In this document: piece after piece, positions 49,353-58,656 of the stretch
How the letters are laid out: each line of letters opens with the position of its first letter
Numbering within the stretch: position 1 is the first letter of the stretch
Assembly (NCBI GenBank): GCA_016801885.1
Contig: CM028886.1
Coordinates: 2,862,501 to 2,926,500, forward strand
DNA length: 64,000 nt
Source of the DNA: Toxotes chatareus
Lineage: Eukaryota; Chordata; Actinopteri; Toxotidae
Direction: 5' to 3'
Notes under the pieces: model-generated
Told to the model about the DNA's origin: nothing
The model's input: only the letters and a program-made list of their open reading frames with translations
Databases searched by the model: none
Program-made: the position numbers and the translations under genes

Positions 49353-49464
49353 CTAATCCCAGTGAGTGAAGCCATGAAAGCGGCCCATGTCCTTTTCCTC
49401 TGAGGCTTAACTTTGGCCGAGCTGGATGTGGCCTCAGTTGCAGCCTCTTCTGAGTTTTTAAGTG
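49353..49464 (-). pseudogene. HIPK-like tail exon Y1 linked to the kinase relic
   Basis: The body matches 43873-43987 and the donor GTAGGTG is intact. The acceptor TTTTTAGAATCAC of other copies is reduced to TTCTTGTCAC, so the splice acceptor is lost. Confidence 0.6.
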
Positions 49465-49893
49465 ACAAGAAAAAGGAAAAACATGATCATATTGTACTTA
49501 CAAAGTTAGGAAAACTTCCTATTTCCAAATTTGTCTATTTTAAGGAGTTCACATATTGCAAGTCAGAGTCTGAGTTTTAATGTGAATGTTCTGTTAACTG
49601 CTTCTATTATGTTTAGACTTTCAACGATTTCGATTTAGTTTCTATGACTGTACATTTGTTCTTGGGACATTATTGTTATATTGCCGCTCTTCTGATCACG
49701 GCTGCTTGCTGCTTGCCCTCGACTGCATTTTGGATTGGGTCTAATAATCCTATATTATATATTTGAATGGGACGGGGTCTCCAGCATTTTGGACCACCAC
49801 TCTATCTGCTCTGTTGCTAATCTGACCTAAAGACATTTTCTGGTTTACTAAATTGAAGCCAGTTGAATAGTCTGTTGCTGAAAGTGAGCCTAC

Positions 49894-49955
49894 CTGTGGT
49901 TGTCTTGTTTAAATCAACCTTCATCCTCTTTCTCTTTAGCGGACCATTCTCTGGG
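49894..49955 (-). pseudogene. HIPK-like basic exon
   Basis: 62 nt between a GTGCTTTAG acceptor and a GTAGGCTC donor. The frame reads ENGPLKRKRMKVDLNKTTT, a basic patch that could act as a nuclear localisation signal. It lies between the post-kinase exon and the tail exons. Confidence 0.6.
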
Positions 49956-50060
49956 CTAAAGCACAAAGAAAGTACTTTTTGAATCTCTTCAAATTTAAGA
50001 GTTTCTATTTTAACATGTAAGTAGAGAAAAATCAGAAGAGGATGGTTGTAAGAGCTCTAC

Positions 50061-50408
50061 CTTTCATCACTCTGTGAGGCCTCAAAAGTTTTCCTCCTCA
50101 TTTTCCTCAAAGGTTCAGCATTGTCTGAGGAGAAGTTGAGTTGCTGAGGTTGCGGTGGATTCTGGTCTTGGATGGAAAGGTTGTGGAAGATTGCTGTAGA
50201 AATGCCCAGTACGAGGGGATGTTCTTGGAGATTGTGCCAAGCAGGAGCAACTTGGCAGGAGACACTGTGCTGGTCCATGCTGGCAGTGCTGGTGGAGGCC
50301 TGCACGTTCAGCCATGGCTGCTGGACTGACTGAACAGCAGACCCCCTGTTACCTGAGCTCAGACTCTGATCCCGACAGACCTCCATAACTTCACAGCACA
50401 ATTTCACG
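50061..50408 (-). pseudogene. HIPK-like post-kinase exon
   Basis: 348 nt between a TTCTTCCAG acceptor and a GTAGAGC donor. The frame reads VKLCCEVMEVCRDQ at the start, matching the region right after the HIPK kinase domain (typically K-S-C-F-Q..ME-C). The rest is Ser/Gln-rich low-complexity sequence ending RRKTFEASQSDER. The frame is open throughout. Confidence 0.7.
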
Positions 50409-50497
50409 CTGGAAGAAAATCAACAATTGACTAAAGCACTTACATTCATCCACAACACTGGAGAGATTCTAAACACAGCATCTTAATGTAGACTTAC

Positions 50498-50683
50498 TAG
50501 AAGCTGTCGGGGTAACTCTGCAAGGTCACTCATGGTGATGAATGGATCCACAAGAAGGAGGCTGGGTATTATCCGTTTACTGACGTTGAGATGAAGCATG
50601 TGCTTCAGCAACTCCACAAAGCTCTCCTGCTCTTCAGTTTCTGCTGCGGTGTCTTCATCTGAGAGATGTATGGCTGGTTTGAT
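50498..50683 (-). pseudogene. HIPK-like kinase C-lobe exon with one-base insertion
   Basis: 186 nt between a CTGATTCAG acceptor and a GTAAGTC donor. It reads SFVELLKHMLHLNVSKRI, LLVDPFITMSDLAE, the end of a CMGC-type kinase domain. To reach the frame of the next exon (VKLCC), the end must read YPDSFY, one base out of phase with the preceding part. An extra T at about 50515 explains this. A partial second copy is at 63847-63922. Confidence 0.75.
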
Positions 50684-50773
50684 CTGAATCAGAAGAAAAT
50701 CACAAAGCTTGTTAGAATCTCACTGGCTGATGGCAGTGTCTCTGTCAAATGCTCTCAATTTTTAGAACTAAAA

Positions 50774-50870
50774 ATTAGGGCTGCAACTAACGATTATTTT
50801 GATAATCGATTAATCTGTCGATTATTTTTTCGATTAATCGATTATTAATCGGATAAAAAGGGGAAAAAGA
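50774..50870. repeat. Terminal fragment of a teleost repeat (GGGCTGCAACTAACGATTA type)
   Basis: TTAGGGCTGCAACTAACGAT is followed by nested palindromic ATCGATTAATCTGTCGATTA blocks, typical of the end of a common vertebrate DNA transposon-derived repeat. I do not see the matching other end with certainty; it may belong with the BED-finger relic at 51.7 kb. Confidence 0.5.
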
Positions 50871-51732
50871 AACATTTGATTTCCAGCATTTTATTTAATT
50901 AACCAAACTGTCTTTGTTCAAAAGCTGTTTCCAACTCACATAAAAAAATTAAATGTATGTTACATTGAGTACAAAAAAATAAATAAAACTAAAAATTTTG
51001 TAGCAGCTGAATCAATGTAAAGAAAAACATAAAGATGGTGAACAGTTTAAGTAACTAATGAAAAACAAAGACCATCTGTTTTTATACAGTGCAGAGAGCA
51101 TTTGTTTACATGTTCTGAAAAAAACCTGTCTCCACCTTGAAATGAGCTGAACAGCAATTTAATAAATAAAATGCATGAAACTCAAACAGATTTTAAACAG
51201 ACTTTTCCTATAGAACTATGGAGAAACGGTTCTTTATGGTTCATTTCTTCATCAGTCTGGTGAAATAAGTCCTTGAGGAAAGAGTGTAACCAGGGCTGAA
51301 GGTTTTTTTTTCCCTAGGGTGAGAGAGAAAGTGTAGTATGAGTATGCACAGAAGCACAGTAAGTAAAACATACAATATCTTTTTAAGTTAATAACTACTG
51401 ATCTAAAATGCAGATAAAGCAAAATGAAATTAAATAAATAGACATTGGGTAATGCTGCCATGTACTGAGAATAAAAGGGAAATGCAATTAATATATATTT
51501 GACCAGATATTGCTATGAAGAAATGAATGATTCACGTTAAACTGTCTCGGAATAATTGCATAAAATAATCCAAAAAACTTCACAACAATGTTATCCACCT
51601 GTGTCTCTCAGACTTAATCTCAGCTATTATCGGTTTCCGGCAGGTTTGTGTCCGTTTTTCAGGACAATTTAAAAACAAACCTCTGTCCGTTTTATCTAGT
51701 TTTGTTGATGGATACAAGATAAATTAACTTAC

Positions 51733-51943
51733 TCCGAAATCATCTTGAATCTCCTTCATCCACGGCTCCAACATGCTTCCTCCTCAGGTGCTCACGCAGT
51801 GGTGTTGTGCTGCCGTGCCAGGCGAGATCAGCTGCGCACATTTCGCGTCCAGCGCTGTTCTTTGAAGGCGTTAATGTAAAGTGCTCCCATGCTTTTGGCG
51901 ACTTGGGTCGTATTTTTCTCTCTGCTAACGTTATAGCCTTCAC
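51733..51943 (-). pseudogene. BED-type zinc-finger relic of a hAT transposase
   Basis: The minus frame reads SPKAWEHFTLTPSKN, MCAADLAWHGSTTPLREHL and RRKH. The WEHF and the C...HGSTT..LR.HL..KH spacing are those of a BED finger at the N-terminus of ZBED-like hAT transposases. The first Cys of the expected C-x2-C pair is not present, which suggests a small deletion. A GTAAGT donor lies just below 51733. No further transposase parts are seen nearby. Confidence 0.55.
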
Positions 51944-52015
51944 AGCACAAACTGTTGTTTTTAAATTCCTGTTTGAGATGCAACATGAAATGCTGCACTA
52001 CTCCTTTAAGATATT

Positions 52016-52316
52016 CATTCATTCATTCATTTTCTACCGCTTAATCCTCTGTCAGGGTCGCGGGGGAGCTGGAGCCTATGGGCGAGACAACCACACACGC
52101 ACACACTCACACCTACGGGCAATTTAGAGTAGCCAATTAACCTATCCCATGCATGATTTTGGTATTGTGGGAGGAAGCCGGAGTACCCGGAGAGAACCCA
52201 CGCAGGCACAGGGAGAACATGCAAACTCCACACAGAAGGGCCCAGACCGGGGTTTGGACCTAGAACCCTCTTGCTGTGAGGCGACAGTGCTAACCACTGC
52301 ACCACCGTGCCGCCCG
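52016..52316 (-). mobile_element. tRNA-headed SINE with 13-bp target-site duplication
   Basis: The element is flanked by CCTTTAAGATATT at 52003-52015 and 52317-52329. In the minus direction it begins GGCGGCACGGTGGTGCAGTG with an A-box-like TGGTGCAGTGGTTAGCAC and a B-box-like GGTTCTAGGTCC, continues through the well-known teleost body (AGCCAATTAACC..., GGGCGAGAC on the plus strand) and ends in an (AATG)n tail, seen on the plus strand as CATT repeats at 52016-52031. It is inserted in an intron-derived stretch of the kinase relic whose unbroken copies lie at 46.9 and 47.9 kb. Confidence 0.88.
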
Positions 52317-52416
52317 CCTTTAAGATATTGTTTATAACAAAAAAATGATTGAAATTTTTTAGCATGTTTTAATAATAACACTATTGTAACACTGACCATT
52401 TCATATTCGCAATTTC

Positions 52417-52520
52417 CAGGGTACAGGACATGGCCCAGGAACAGCTCTGCAACAATGGAGCCCAGGGACCACATATCAATGGCTGGTGTGAAGGGAACTC
52501 CCAGGATGACCTCTGGAGAC
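52417..52520 (-). pseudogene. HIPK-like kinase exon (subdomains VIII-IX)
   Basis: 104 nt between a CTTTTAAG acceptor and a GTCAGTG donor. It reads SPEVILGVPFTPAIDMWS followed by LGSIVAELFLGHVLYPG, the APE-like segment and the invariant Asp-x-Trp-Ser of a protein kinase with the HIPK-typical AELFLG. The frame is intact in this exon. Parts recur antisense at 47036 and 48057. Confidence 0.8.
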
Positions 52521-52687
52521 CTTAAAAGAGGACATGAATTATTATTACATTACTACTAAAAAAATATTTTTGTTGCTTTGGTTGTAAAGTCTTAATCCGT
52601 CGTGTTGCCAGTTGCTTACCTGTAGTAGCATGCCTGCATGTATGTGCTCCACTCTGTGTGACGTGGTACAGATTCCGTTATATATGA

Positions 52688-52920
52688 TTAGATTAGATTC
52701 AACTTTATTGTCATTATACATGTACAGGGACAGGGTAACGAAATGCAGTTTAGCATCTAACCAGAAGTGCAAAAGCAGCAAGTGCAGGATATGGCCAAAA
52801 TAAAAACAAGTGCAATATATACAGTATTCACATTAGATATTTACATATATAAATAAATATATATAAATATATAAACATGATGTACAGATGAGTGTTTTGT
52901 GACAGTATATACAGTTAAAT
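52688..52920 (+). repeat. Teleost dispersed repeat (GATTCAACTTTATTGTCATT type)
   Basis: TTAGATTCAACTTTATTGTC, CAGGGTAACGAAATGCAGTT and CATCTAACCAGAAGTGCAA are landmarks of a very common percomorph interspersed repeat. It then runs into an AT-rich ATATAAATA tract. Confidence 0.65.
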
Positions 52921-53167
52921 AAGTCATGCTATCTGGAGTTAAATTTTCCTCTATCATCTTTAGCCATCAGCGGGAGGATTAGGGTTAAAGAGAAGCATTA
53001 AAGAAAGTAAAATAAAGAAATGACAAAACGTCATATCCAGTTTAGTTTATTTATAACTTTGGGTTACATTTCTGTGCTGTCCAGTTAATCCAGTGTCTTA
53101 CTAAACAGTATTTGCCACTTAGGTGGGAATAAATGCTTTCACCCCTAGGCTGGAAATTATTAATCTA

Positions 53168-53235
53168 AGGCCCACATGATGACGACACCTTCCTCAAGCG
53201 GGCAAGGAAAAACTCCCAAACTAACATGAAAAAGT
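53168..53235. repeat. Dispersed teleost repeat (CAAGGAAAAACTCCC type), fourth copy, cutting the kinase exon
   Basis: GGCCCACATGATGACGACAC and GGGCAAGGAAAAACTCCC run directly into the kinase catalytic-loop exon at about 53236, with no splice donor between them. Confidence 0.6.
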
Positions 53236-53358
53236 CAATTATTTTAACTTTGAGTGGGTGTTTTCTCTGGTTCACCATCATGATGTTGTCTAGCTTGAGA
53301 CCTGCATGTACAACTCCTATACTCCTCAGGAGTTGCAGTGCGGTGGCCAACTGAAGTC
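53236..53358 (-). pseudogene. HIPK-like catalytic-loop exon with lost catalytic Asp
   Basis: After a TTTATTCAG acceptor the frame reads LQLATALQLLRSIGVVHAGL followed by KLDNIMMVNQ and KVKIIDF. The expected HxDLKxxN catalytic loop is HAGLKLDN here, with Gly in place of the catalytic Asp. The exon stops at IIDF, where the DFG Gly should follow, and is replaced by a dispersed repeat. The product could not be an active kinase. Confidence 0.82.
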
Positions 53359-53400
53359 CTGAATAAATTATACCAAAAGGTGAGTTACTGTACTGCATGA

Positions 53401-53685
53401 GATCAGGTGATATTTTTGAATAGCTACATTTGAGGCTGAGTGAGCCCTGTAAGATCTTAGCTCACTGTTATTTGAGAGCCAATTACCAATTTACCTTCAG
53501 CAGAACAAAAACAGAAACACACAAAGTAACAGCATCTTCCTAGGCAGAAATGCACTGTACAACAGCACCACAAAAATGGTCCCAAAAATCAAGCTCTATA
53601 GGTGTTTTTGTTTTTTTATGCCTTTACATTAGCCTCCATTAGAACCTGTTGCAAATTAGAACCAGAGATTTTCTGGTCTTTCTAA
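53401..53685. other. No recognisable feature
   Basis: Sequence between the kinase relic and the third promoter copy. I see no exon, repeat or RNA signal here. Confidence 0.4.
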
Positions 53686-53689
53686 CGGT

Positions 53690-54261
53690 GCGTACACATC
53701 AAAATGTTGCCTACACCATGTTCCACGCACACGTCGGGATGTACAAAAATCAACTTTGTGTGGATTTGTGCACACCGCCACGCAAATTGTCGAACTGCCG
53801 TGAGAATGTGCGTATACCGCCACACAAACTGTCATTTGACAGTACCAAACTACAAAGTACTGAAACTTGCCTTTATACACTAAAATATGTTCCCCTAAAT
53901 TTTCTTATTCCTTAAAGGCATGTGTTTATTGGCAAATAGCTTATCTGATTTGAATTCATTTCATTGAGTGGTTAAATGAAAAAATAAATCAATACAGTAT
54001 AAAGGGTGACACAGCCTCACAGTAGCCTATCGTACAGCCATGCATGCTGTACAATGTATAATGAGGAATATCTGTAGCGAGTGAAGTGCGTTGGGAACAC
54101 AGTATTGTTTTCTTTCGTTTTTTCCCTGTAATTCTCAGACACGTGCCTGCAACAGGTGAGTCTGATGACATCACTAAGAGCAGCGGATAAGACGCGTCTT
54201 CACTGCGTCATATACCATGTGACACAATAAACACATCAATGGCGATAAGAACTAATATATA
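53690..54261 (+). promoter_or_regulatory. Diverged upstream and promoter region of copy D
   Basis: It matches the unit A upstream element (TAACGGTGCGTACACATCAA) and promoter: CACGTGCCTGCAACAGGTGA, GATGACATCACT in place of GATTACGTCACT, TGTGACACAATAAACAC in place of TGTGACGCAATAAAG, and CTAATATATAGCCC as the TATA region (three TA units). It contains about 330 bp between the upstream element and the E-box that units A and B lack, so it may show the older arrangement. Confidence 0.5.
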
Positions 54262-54365
54262 GCCCCTCTACTGCCTCAGACTTGAAACCACTGGAAGCAA
54301 ACACAAAGCGCAGCAGAAAATCACTGATTGCTTCATATCTTTGTACAAACACGTTCTGCCCCAAA

Positions 54366-54818
54366 ATGCCAGTCCTCATTTTGGGTTTCATTGTTGGTAA
54401 GCTGGTCACCACAGAAGGCTCTTCCAAAATGCTGGAGTGGTAGTGACCAAAGATGAACCAGTACAGGGAGAAGAGGTCACTACTATATGCAGCCCGCCCA
54501 TGATTCCCCAGACGGATACTGGACAAAAGCAGATTGTATCAAAACCTCTGTCTGTCTAGCCAAGCTAAAATCACTTGCAGAGGATCTTTCACTACAAGAA
54601 ATACTGCAAGATTTTTCTTGTATGGCATGACCAGAGAGTGCATCCAGTCTTTCCAGGCTATGGTCAAAAATTGTAGGTGAATGCTCTAGGGTGCACCCGC
54701 AAATTCTTTCTGCTCTTTCTCTGGGATGAGCACAAATTGGAACCTTTTTATGGCGGGCTTGGGCAAGACAAATACAGGTTCTTGGCATGGTCCAAGAGAA
54801 ACTTTCCACACTCACAAA
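54366..54818 (+). pseudogene. Orphan gene copy D1, frameshifted and internally deleted
   Basis: It starts at an ATG in the same context as copy A (MPVLILGFIVGKL), loses frame within 20 codons, and skips the membrane-span region. It rejoins at KLKSLAEDLSLQEILQDFSC, with a stop after CMA, and runs to a truncated QEKLSTLT-like end. Directly afterwards the next copy starts at CACTCACAAAATGCC. Confidence 0.75.
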
Positions 54819-55833
54819 ATGCCAATCCTCATTTCGTGTTTCAATGTTGGAAACCTGGTCACAAGAGCTGCCAGGAAATTTTTGCAAAATGCTGGTGTGG
54901 TAGTGACCAAAGATGACCCAGTACAGGGAGAAGAGTTCACTACCATATGCAGCCCGCCCATCATTCCCCAGACGGATACTGAATCAAAGCAGATTGTATC
55001 CAAACCTCTTTCTGCCCATATCTGTCTGTCTACCCCTGTTTCTGACACAGGAAAAAAAAGAAACAGAGGATAACACTGGAAATGAAAATTCACAGTCAGA
55101 TGACGTAAACCCCCCCAGTGTCCCAGAGGTGCAAACTGGAGCTGCTGTTGTCATTGGAGGGGCCGCTGTCATGGGAATCTTAGCGATTTATCCCAAGGCC
55201 CAAAAAGCTGCTTTGGCTACTGGACAACAAGTAGCAAAAAAACTGCCCACAGGACGTGGAAGAGGACAAGGTGCTGTCTCCGTTCCAGAAATGGCACATT
55301 GTCGCTCTGTCATTACATGCGTCCTGAAAAGAATAGAAAATTTGTTTTCGGAAATTCCTGCTGCGTTCAACAAGCTAAAATCACTTGCAGAGGATCTTTC
55401 CACAACAAATTCCCTACAAGAAATACTGCCCGATTTTTCTTGTATGGCGCGACCAGAGAGTGCATCCAGTCTTTCCTGTTTATGGTCAAAAATTGTAGAT
55501 CAATGCTCTAGGGTGCACTCGCAAATTCTTTCTGCTCTTTCTCTGGGACGAGCAGAAATTGAAACCTTTTTATGGCGGGCTTGGGCAAGAAAAATACAGG
55601 TTCTTGGCATGGTCCAAGAGAGACTTTCCAGGCTCACAGAGGAAACTCAACCGGTTTCCAGCTGGAAAGAGACTCTCATCAATTTAATTGTAAAAATATT
55701 GCTTAAGATTCACCTAATACTAAAACGTATTTTCCCTTCGTCTTGGTATAAGGTGCTTGGTAGACTCGCAGCAAAAATTTTACAAAAAGAAGCAAGTGAT
55801 ATCTTCTATGTTTGCTTAAACTCTGAAGTCTAA
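54819..55833 (+). pseudogene. Orphan gene copy D2, nearly full length with one frameshift
   Basis: The ATG at 54819 opens MPILISCFNVGNLVTRAARK and stays open to about residue 78. There the copy-A phrase GACACAGAAGAAGAAAC reads GACACAGGAAAAAAAAGAAA, a net gain of four bases and a frameshift. The rest is open to the usual stop at 55833, with the membrane span and the C-terminal amphipathic stretch kept. It lacks the KKKFSK block before the membrane span. The tail reads DIFYVCLNSEV. It is diverged from A and B at many positions, so it is an older copy. Confidence 0.75.
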
Positions 55834-56165
55834 ACCCCCCCCCCCCCGACCCCCGAGCCCCCCAGTATGCAGTTCCTCGCACATAAGACTGCACCGCAAA
55901 TTCATTTTCCCTTCGTCTTGGTATAAGGTGCTTGGTAGACTCGCAGCAAAAATTTTACAAAAAGAAGCAAGTGATATCCTCGATGCTTACTTAAACTCTG
56001 AAGTCTAAACCCCCGCCCGACCCCCTCTTCCAGCCCCCCCCAGTATGCAGTTCCTCACACATAAGACTGCACCGCAAATTCATTCCCTGTTTTCCAAATT
56101 CAATACAACATAAAACAATAAAAAAGAAAAAAAACAACAACATACGCTTCTTTCTCTTTCTCTCT
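55834..56165 (+). repeat. C-rich spacer, repeated tail and 3' sequence after copy D2
   Basis: C tracts follow the stop. A second tail copy runs at 55907-56008, from TTTTCCCTTCGTCTTGG to TCTGAAGTCTAAACC, and then another C tract. The sequence ending TCTTTCTCTTTCTCTCTACATGG matches unit B near 42021-42045. Confidence 0.75.
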
Positions 56166-56169
56166 ACAT

Positions 56170-56847
56170 GGAGGGGCCGCTGTCATGGGAATCTTAGCGA
56201 TTTATCCCAAGGCCCAAAAAGCTGCTTTGGCTACTGGACAACAAGTAGCAAAAAAACTGCCCACAGGACGTGGAAGAGGACAAGGTGCTGTCTCCGTTCC
56301 AGAAATGGCACATTGTCGCTCTGTCATTACATGCGTCCTGAAAAGAATAGAAAATTTGTTTTCGGAAATTCCTGCTGCGTTCAACAAGCTAAAATCACTT
56401 GCAGAGGATCTTTCCACAACAAATTCCCTACAAGAAATACTGCCCGGTTTTTCTTGTATGGCGCGACCAGAGAGTGCATCCAGTCTTTCCTGTTTATGGT
56501 CAAAAATTGTAGATCAATGCTCTAGGGTGCACTCGCAAATTCTTTCTGCTCTTTCTCTGGGACAAGCAGAAATTGAAACCTTTTTATGGCGGGCTTGGGC
56601 AAGAAAAATACAGGTTCTTGGCATGGTCCAACAGAAACTTTCCAGGCTCACAGAGGAAACTCAACCGGTTTCCAGCTGGAAAGAGACTCTCATCAATTTA
56701 ATTGTAAAAATATTGCTTAAGATTCACCTAATACTAAAACCTATTTTCCCTTCTTCTTGGTATAAGGTGCTTGGTAGACTCGCAGCAAAAATTTTACAAA
56801 AAGAAGCAAGTGATATCCTCGATGCTTACTTAAACTCTGAAGTCTAA
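56170..56847 (+). pseudogene. Orphan gene copy E, 5'-truncated
   Basis: It begins abruptly at GGAGGGGCCGCTGTCATGGG (inside the membrane span) and is then open for 220 codons to the normal stop. It is almost identical to copy D2 (offset 1014 bp), with changes such as VQQKLSRL and LKPIFPSS. It has no promoter or N-terminal part. A product starting at the internal Met would lack the N-terminus and most of the membrane helix. Confidence 0.75.
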
Positions 56848-56916
56848 ACGCCCCCGAGCCCCCGAGCCCCCCCAACCCCCCCGACCCCCTCTTCCCAGTC
56901 ACCCCAGTCAAAAAAC

Positions 56917-57354
56917 ATTTTCTAAGGTGCAAATAGGAGCTGCTGTTGTCATAGGAGGGGCCGCTGTCATGGAAATCTTATCGATTTATCCCAAGGCCAA
57001 GTAGCAAAAAACTACAGCACGTGGAGGAGGACAAGTTGCTGTCTCAGTTCCAGAAATTGCACATTGTCGCTCTGTGATCTTATGCGTCCTGAGAAGAATA
57101 GAAAATTTGTTTACAGAAATTCCTGCTGCGTTCTCTAAGATAAAATCACTTGCAGAGCATCTTTCAACGATACACTCACCACAATAATCTCAGATTTTTC
57201 TTGTATGTCACCACCCAAGAGTGCATCCAGTCTTTCCACAGCACGGTCAAAAATTGTAGCTGAATGGTCTAGGGTGCACTCTAAAATTCTATATGCTCTT
57301 TCTCTGGCACGAGCACAAACTGGAACCGTTTTACGCCGGGCCTGGGCAAGACAA
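56917..57354 (+). pseudogene. Orphan gene copy F, badly decayed
   Basis: From AAAACATTTTCTAAGGTGCA through the membrane-span codons (GAAVVIGGAAVMEIL) to GCCGGGCCTGGGCAAGACAA, with many indels and stops, including a gap after YPKA. It ends where CAAGACAAGCCTGCCCATG jumps back to an N-terminal-region phrase, starting copy G. Confidence 0.7.
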
Positions 57355-57717
57355 GCCTGCCCATGATTCACAAGACCGATACTGGACAAAAGGAGATTGT
57401 ATCCAAACCTCTTTCTGCCCATATCTGTCTGTCTAGCCCTGTTTCTGACACAGAGGAAAACAAAGACACAGAGGATAACATAAAACCAAGTTCCTCAACT
57501 AGTCTTGACGAAACTGAAATTTCCCAGTCAGATGCCATAAGGCCCCCCAGTGTCCCAGAGAAAAAAACATTTTCCAAAGTGCAAATAGGAGCTGCTGTTG
57601 TCATAGGAGGGGCCACTGTCATGGGAAGCAAAAGTTTACACACTCACAGACAAAAGTGAACCGGTTTCCAACTGGAAACATTCACCTCATACTAAGACGT
57701 ATTTTCCCTTCATCAAG
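57355..57717 (+). pseudogene. Orphan gene copy G, 5' part, split by the LTR element
   Basis: The frame from 57363 reads DTGQKEIVSKPLSAHICLSS and then an acidic region that is longer than in copy A (with SSSTSLDETEISQSDAIRP), a KKTFSK block and the membrane span (GAAVVIGGATVMG). It then jumps to a C-terminal piece (TTCCAACTGGAAACATTCAC, CCCTTCATC) and is interrupted at 57717 by the LTR. The rest of the C-terminus is at 63622-63704. Confidence 0.75.
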
Positions 57718-58060
57718 TGTTGCAGCCAAAGACCCAGACAAACGCAGAGCTTCGCACGTACGTCTTCTCCGTTTTTTTCTTCTTCTTCTCTTTCACACAC
57801 CACCCTGTCTGACTCAGTGGCACAACCCAGCGGTGGGAGTTGTACAGTGCAACCACAACCAATACAGCCAAACAAAAACACAATCTTACACACTGTATCT
57901 CAGAAGAATACATTAAATTGCAGTTTCCAGTCAAATCACCTGTCAAACCAAATGCCAAAAAAATTTGGGGGGGGGGGGGGGGTCTATATTAATAGCAAGG
58001 AATGCCCACCACAACAAGCACAATATAACCCATTTTGGGGACACTACATGACCCACAACA
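57718..58060 (-). repeat. 3' LTR (343 bp)
   Basis: On the minus strand it starts TGTTGTGGGTCATGTAGTG and ends GGCTGCAACA. It includes a run of about 18 G on the plus strand near 57966-57983, where the other LTR has a shorter run. It matches the outer parts of 62661-63621. Confidence 0.9.
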
Positions 58061-58072
58061 CTCTCCCCACTT
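58061..58072 (-). other. Polypurine tract of the LTR element
   Basis: AAGTGGGGAGAG on the minus strand, immediately before the 3' LTR. This is the expected primer for plus-strand synthesis. Confidence 0.8.
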
Positions 58073-58252
58073 GAAAAAAAGTGTCGTCCCAACATTTAAT
58101 TATATCCAGCCTTTGACACTACTACATTAACAATTGTGCCACTAGATGGGCTAACCCCAGGTGACAACCTGGCCTGTGAGATGCCCTGACTGCTGTGCAC
58201 TGCAGTTGGGAATACTCCTGATATTATTAGTCTTTGTAGTGTCTGTCTGTTG

Positions 58253-58651
58253 CTACCAAGGCTGCCAGTAACTGCTGACAGCTGTTTCCCTGATGGAAAC
58301 AGTTCTTTCTATGAACTTTGGCTGGCCCACTCTGTCATAGGTGAGAGTACGGGGATGCCTTCTCTGTCTCCTCCGCTCTGGACTTTGGGGTTCCGCTGGA
58401 GACCAGGTAATAGTCAGTGCAGGAAAATCCTTATCTGATTCCTCAGTATCCATTTGTTGTATGTGTATCAGCTGCTGATTTTTGTCTGTTTTCAAGCCAA
58501 TGTCTTTTCTTTGTCGGGGTCGTGGTGGGAGTCTTTCCTTCAGGTGTGGTGACAGGGATAAAATCACAGGGTAAGAGCATGTTCCTGTGGAGTATCCTCG
58601 TCCTGCCTCTGCCACATTCTGGTTCCACCTCGAACACAGGACTGTTCTCAC
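58253..58651 (-). pseudogene. Integrase C-terminal remnant of the LTR element
   Basis: One frame contains RTRILHRNMLLPCDFIPV, the type of sequence that follows the integrase core in this group of elements. The zinc-binding and catalytic parts of integrase are not found between this and the RNase H region. The phrase ACTGTTCTCA occurs twice (58641-58650 and 58661-58670) at the join, which fits a deletion at short direct repeats. Confidence 0.65.
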
Positions 58652-58656
58652 AGTTC

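Larger units (their letters stand above)
49227..53358 (-). pseudogene. HIPK-like protein kinase relic (span of recognisable exons)
   Basis: On the minus strand, exons appear in the correct order: catalytic-loop exon 53236-53358, activation-segment/subdomain IX exon 52417-52520, C-lobe end 50498-50683, post-kinase exon 50061-50408, basic exon 49894-49955, and tail exons Y1 (49353-49464) and X (49227-49268). The sequence most resembles homeodomain-interacting protein kinases: IIDF after the catalytic loop, MWSLGSIVAELFLG, YPG.CEYEM, FITM. Lesions: the catalytic Asp of the HxDLK motif reads Gly, the first exon is cut after IIDF by a dispersed repeat, there is a one-base insertion near 50515, and the Y1 acceptor is lost. 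The N-lobe is not found. HIPK-like genes are often expanded in teleosts (general knowledge). I take this as a pseudogene. Confidence 0.78.

Noticed and set aside
52250..52310. tRNA-like sequence with A and B boxes
   Set aside because: It is the head of a SINE with a target duplication and an (AATG)n tail, not a tRNA gene. No cloverleaf with a proper anticodon arm was evident.
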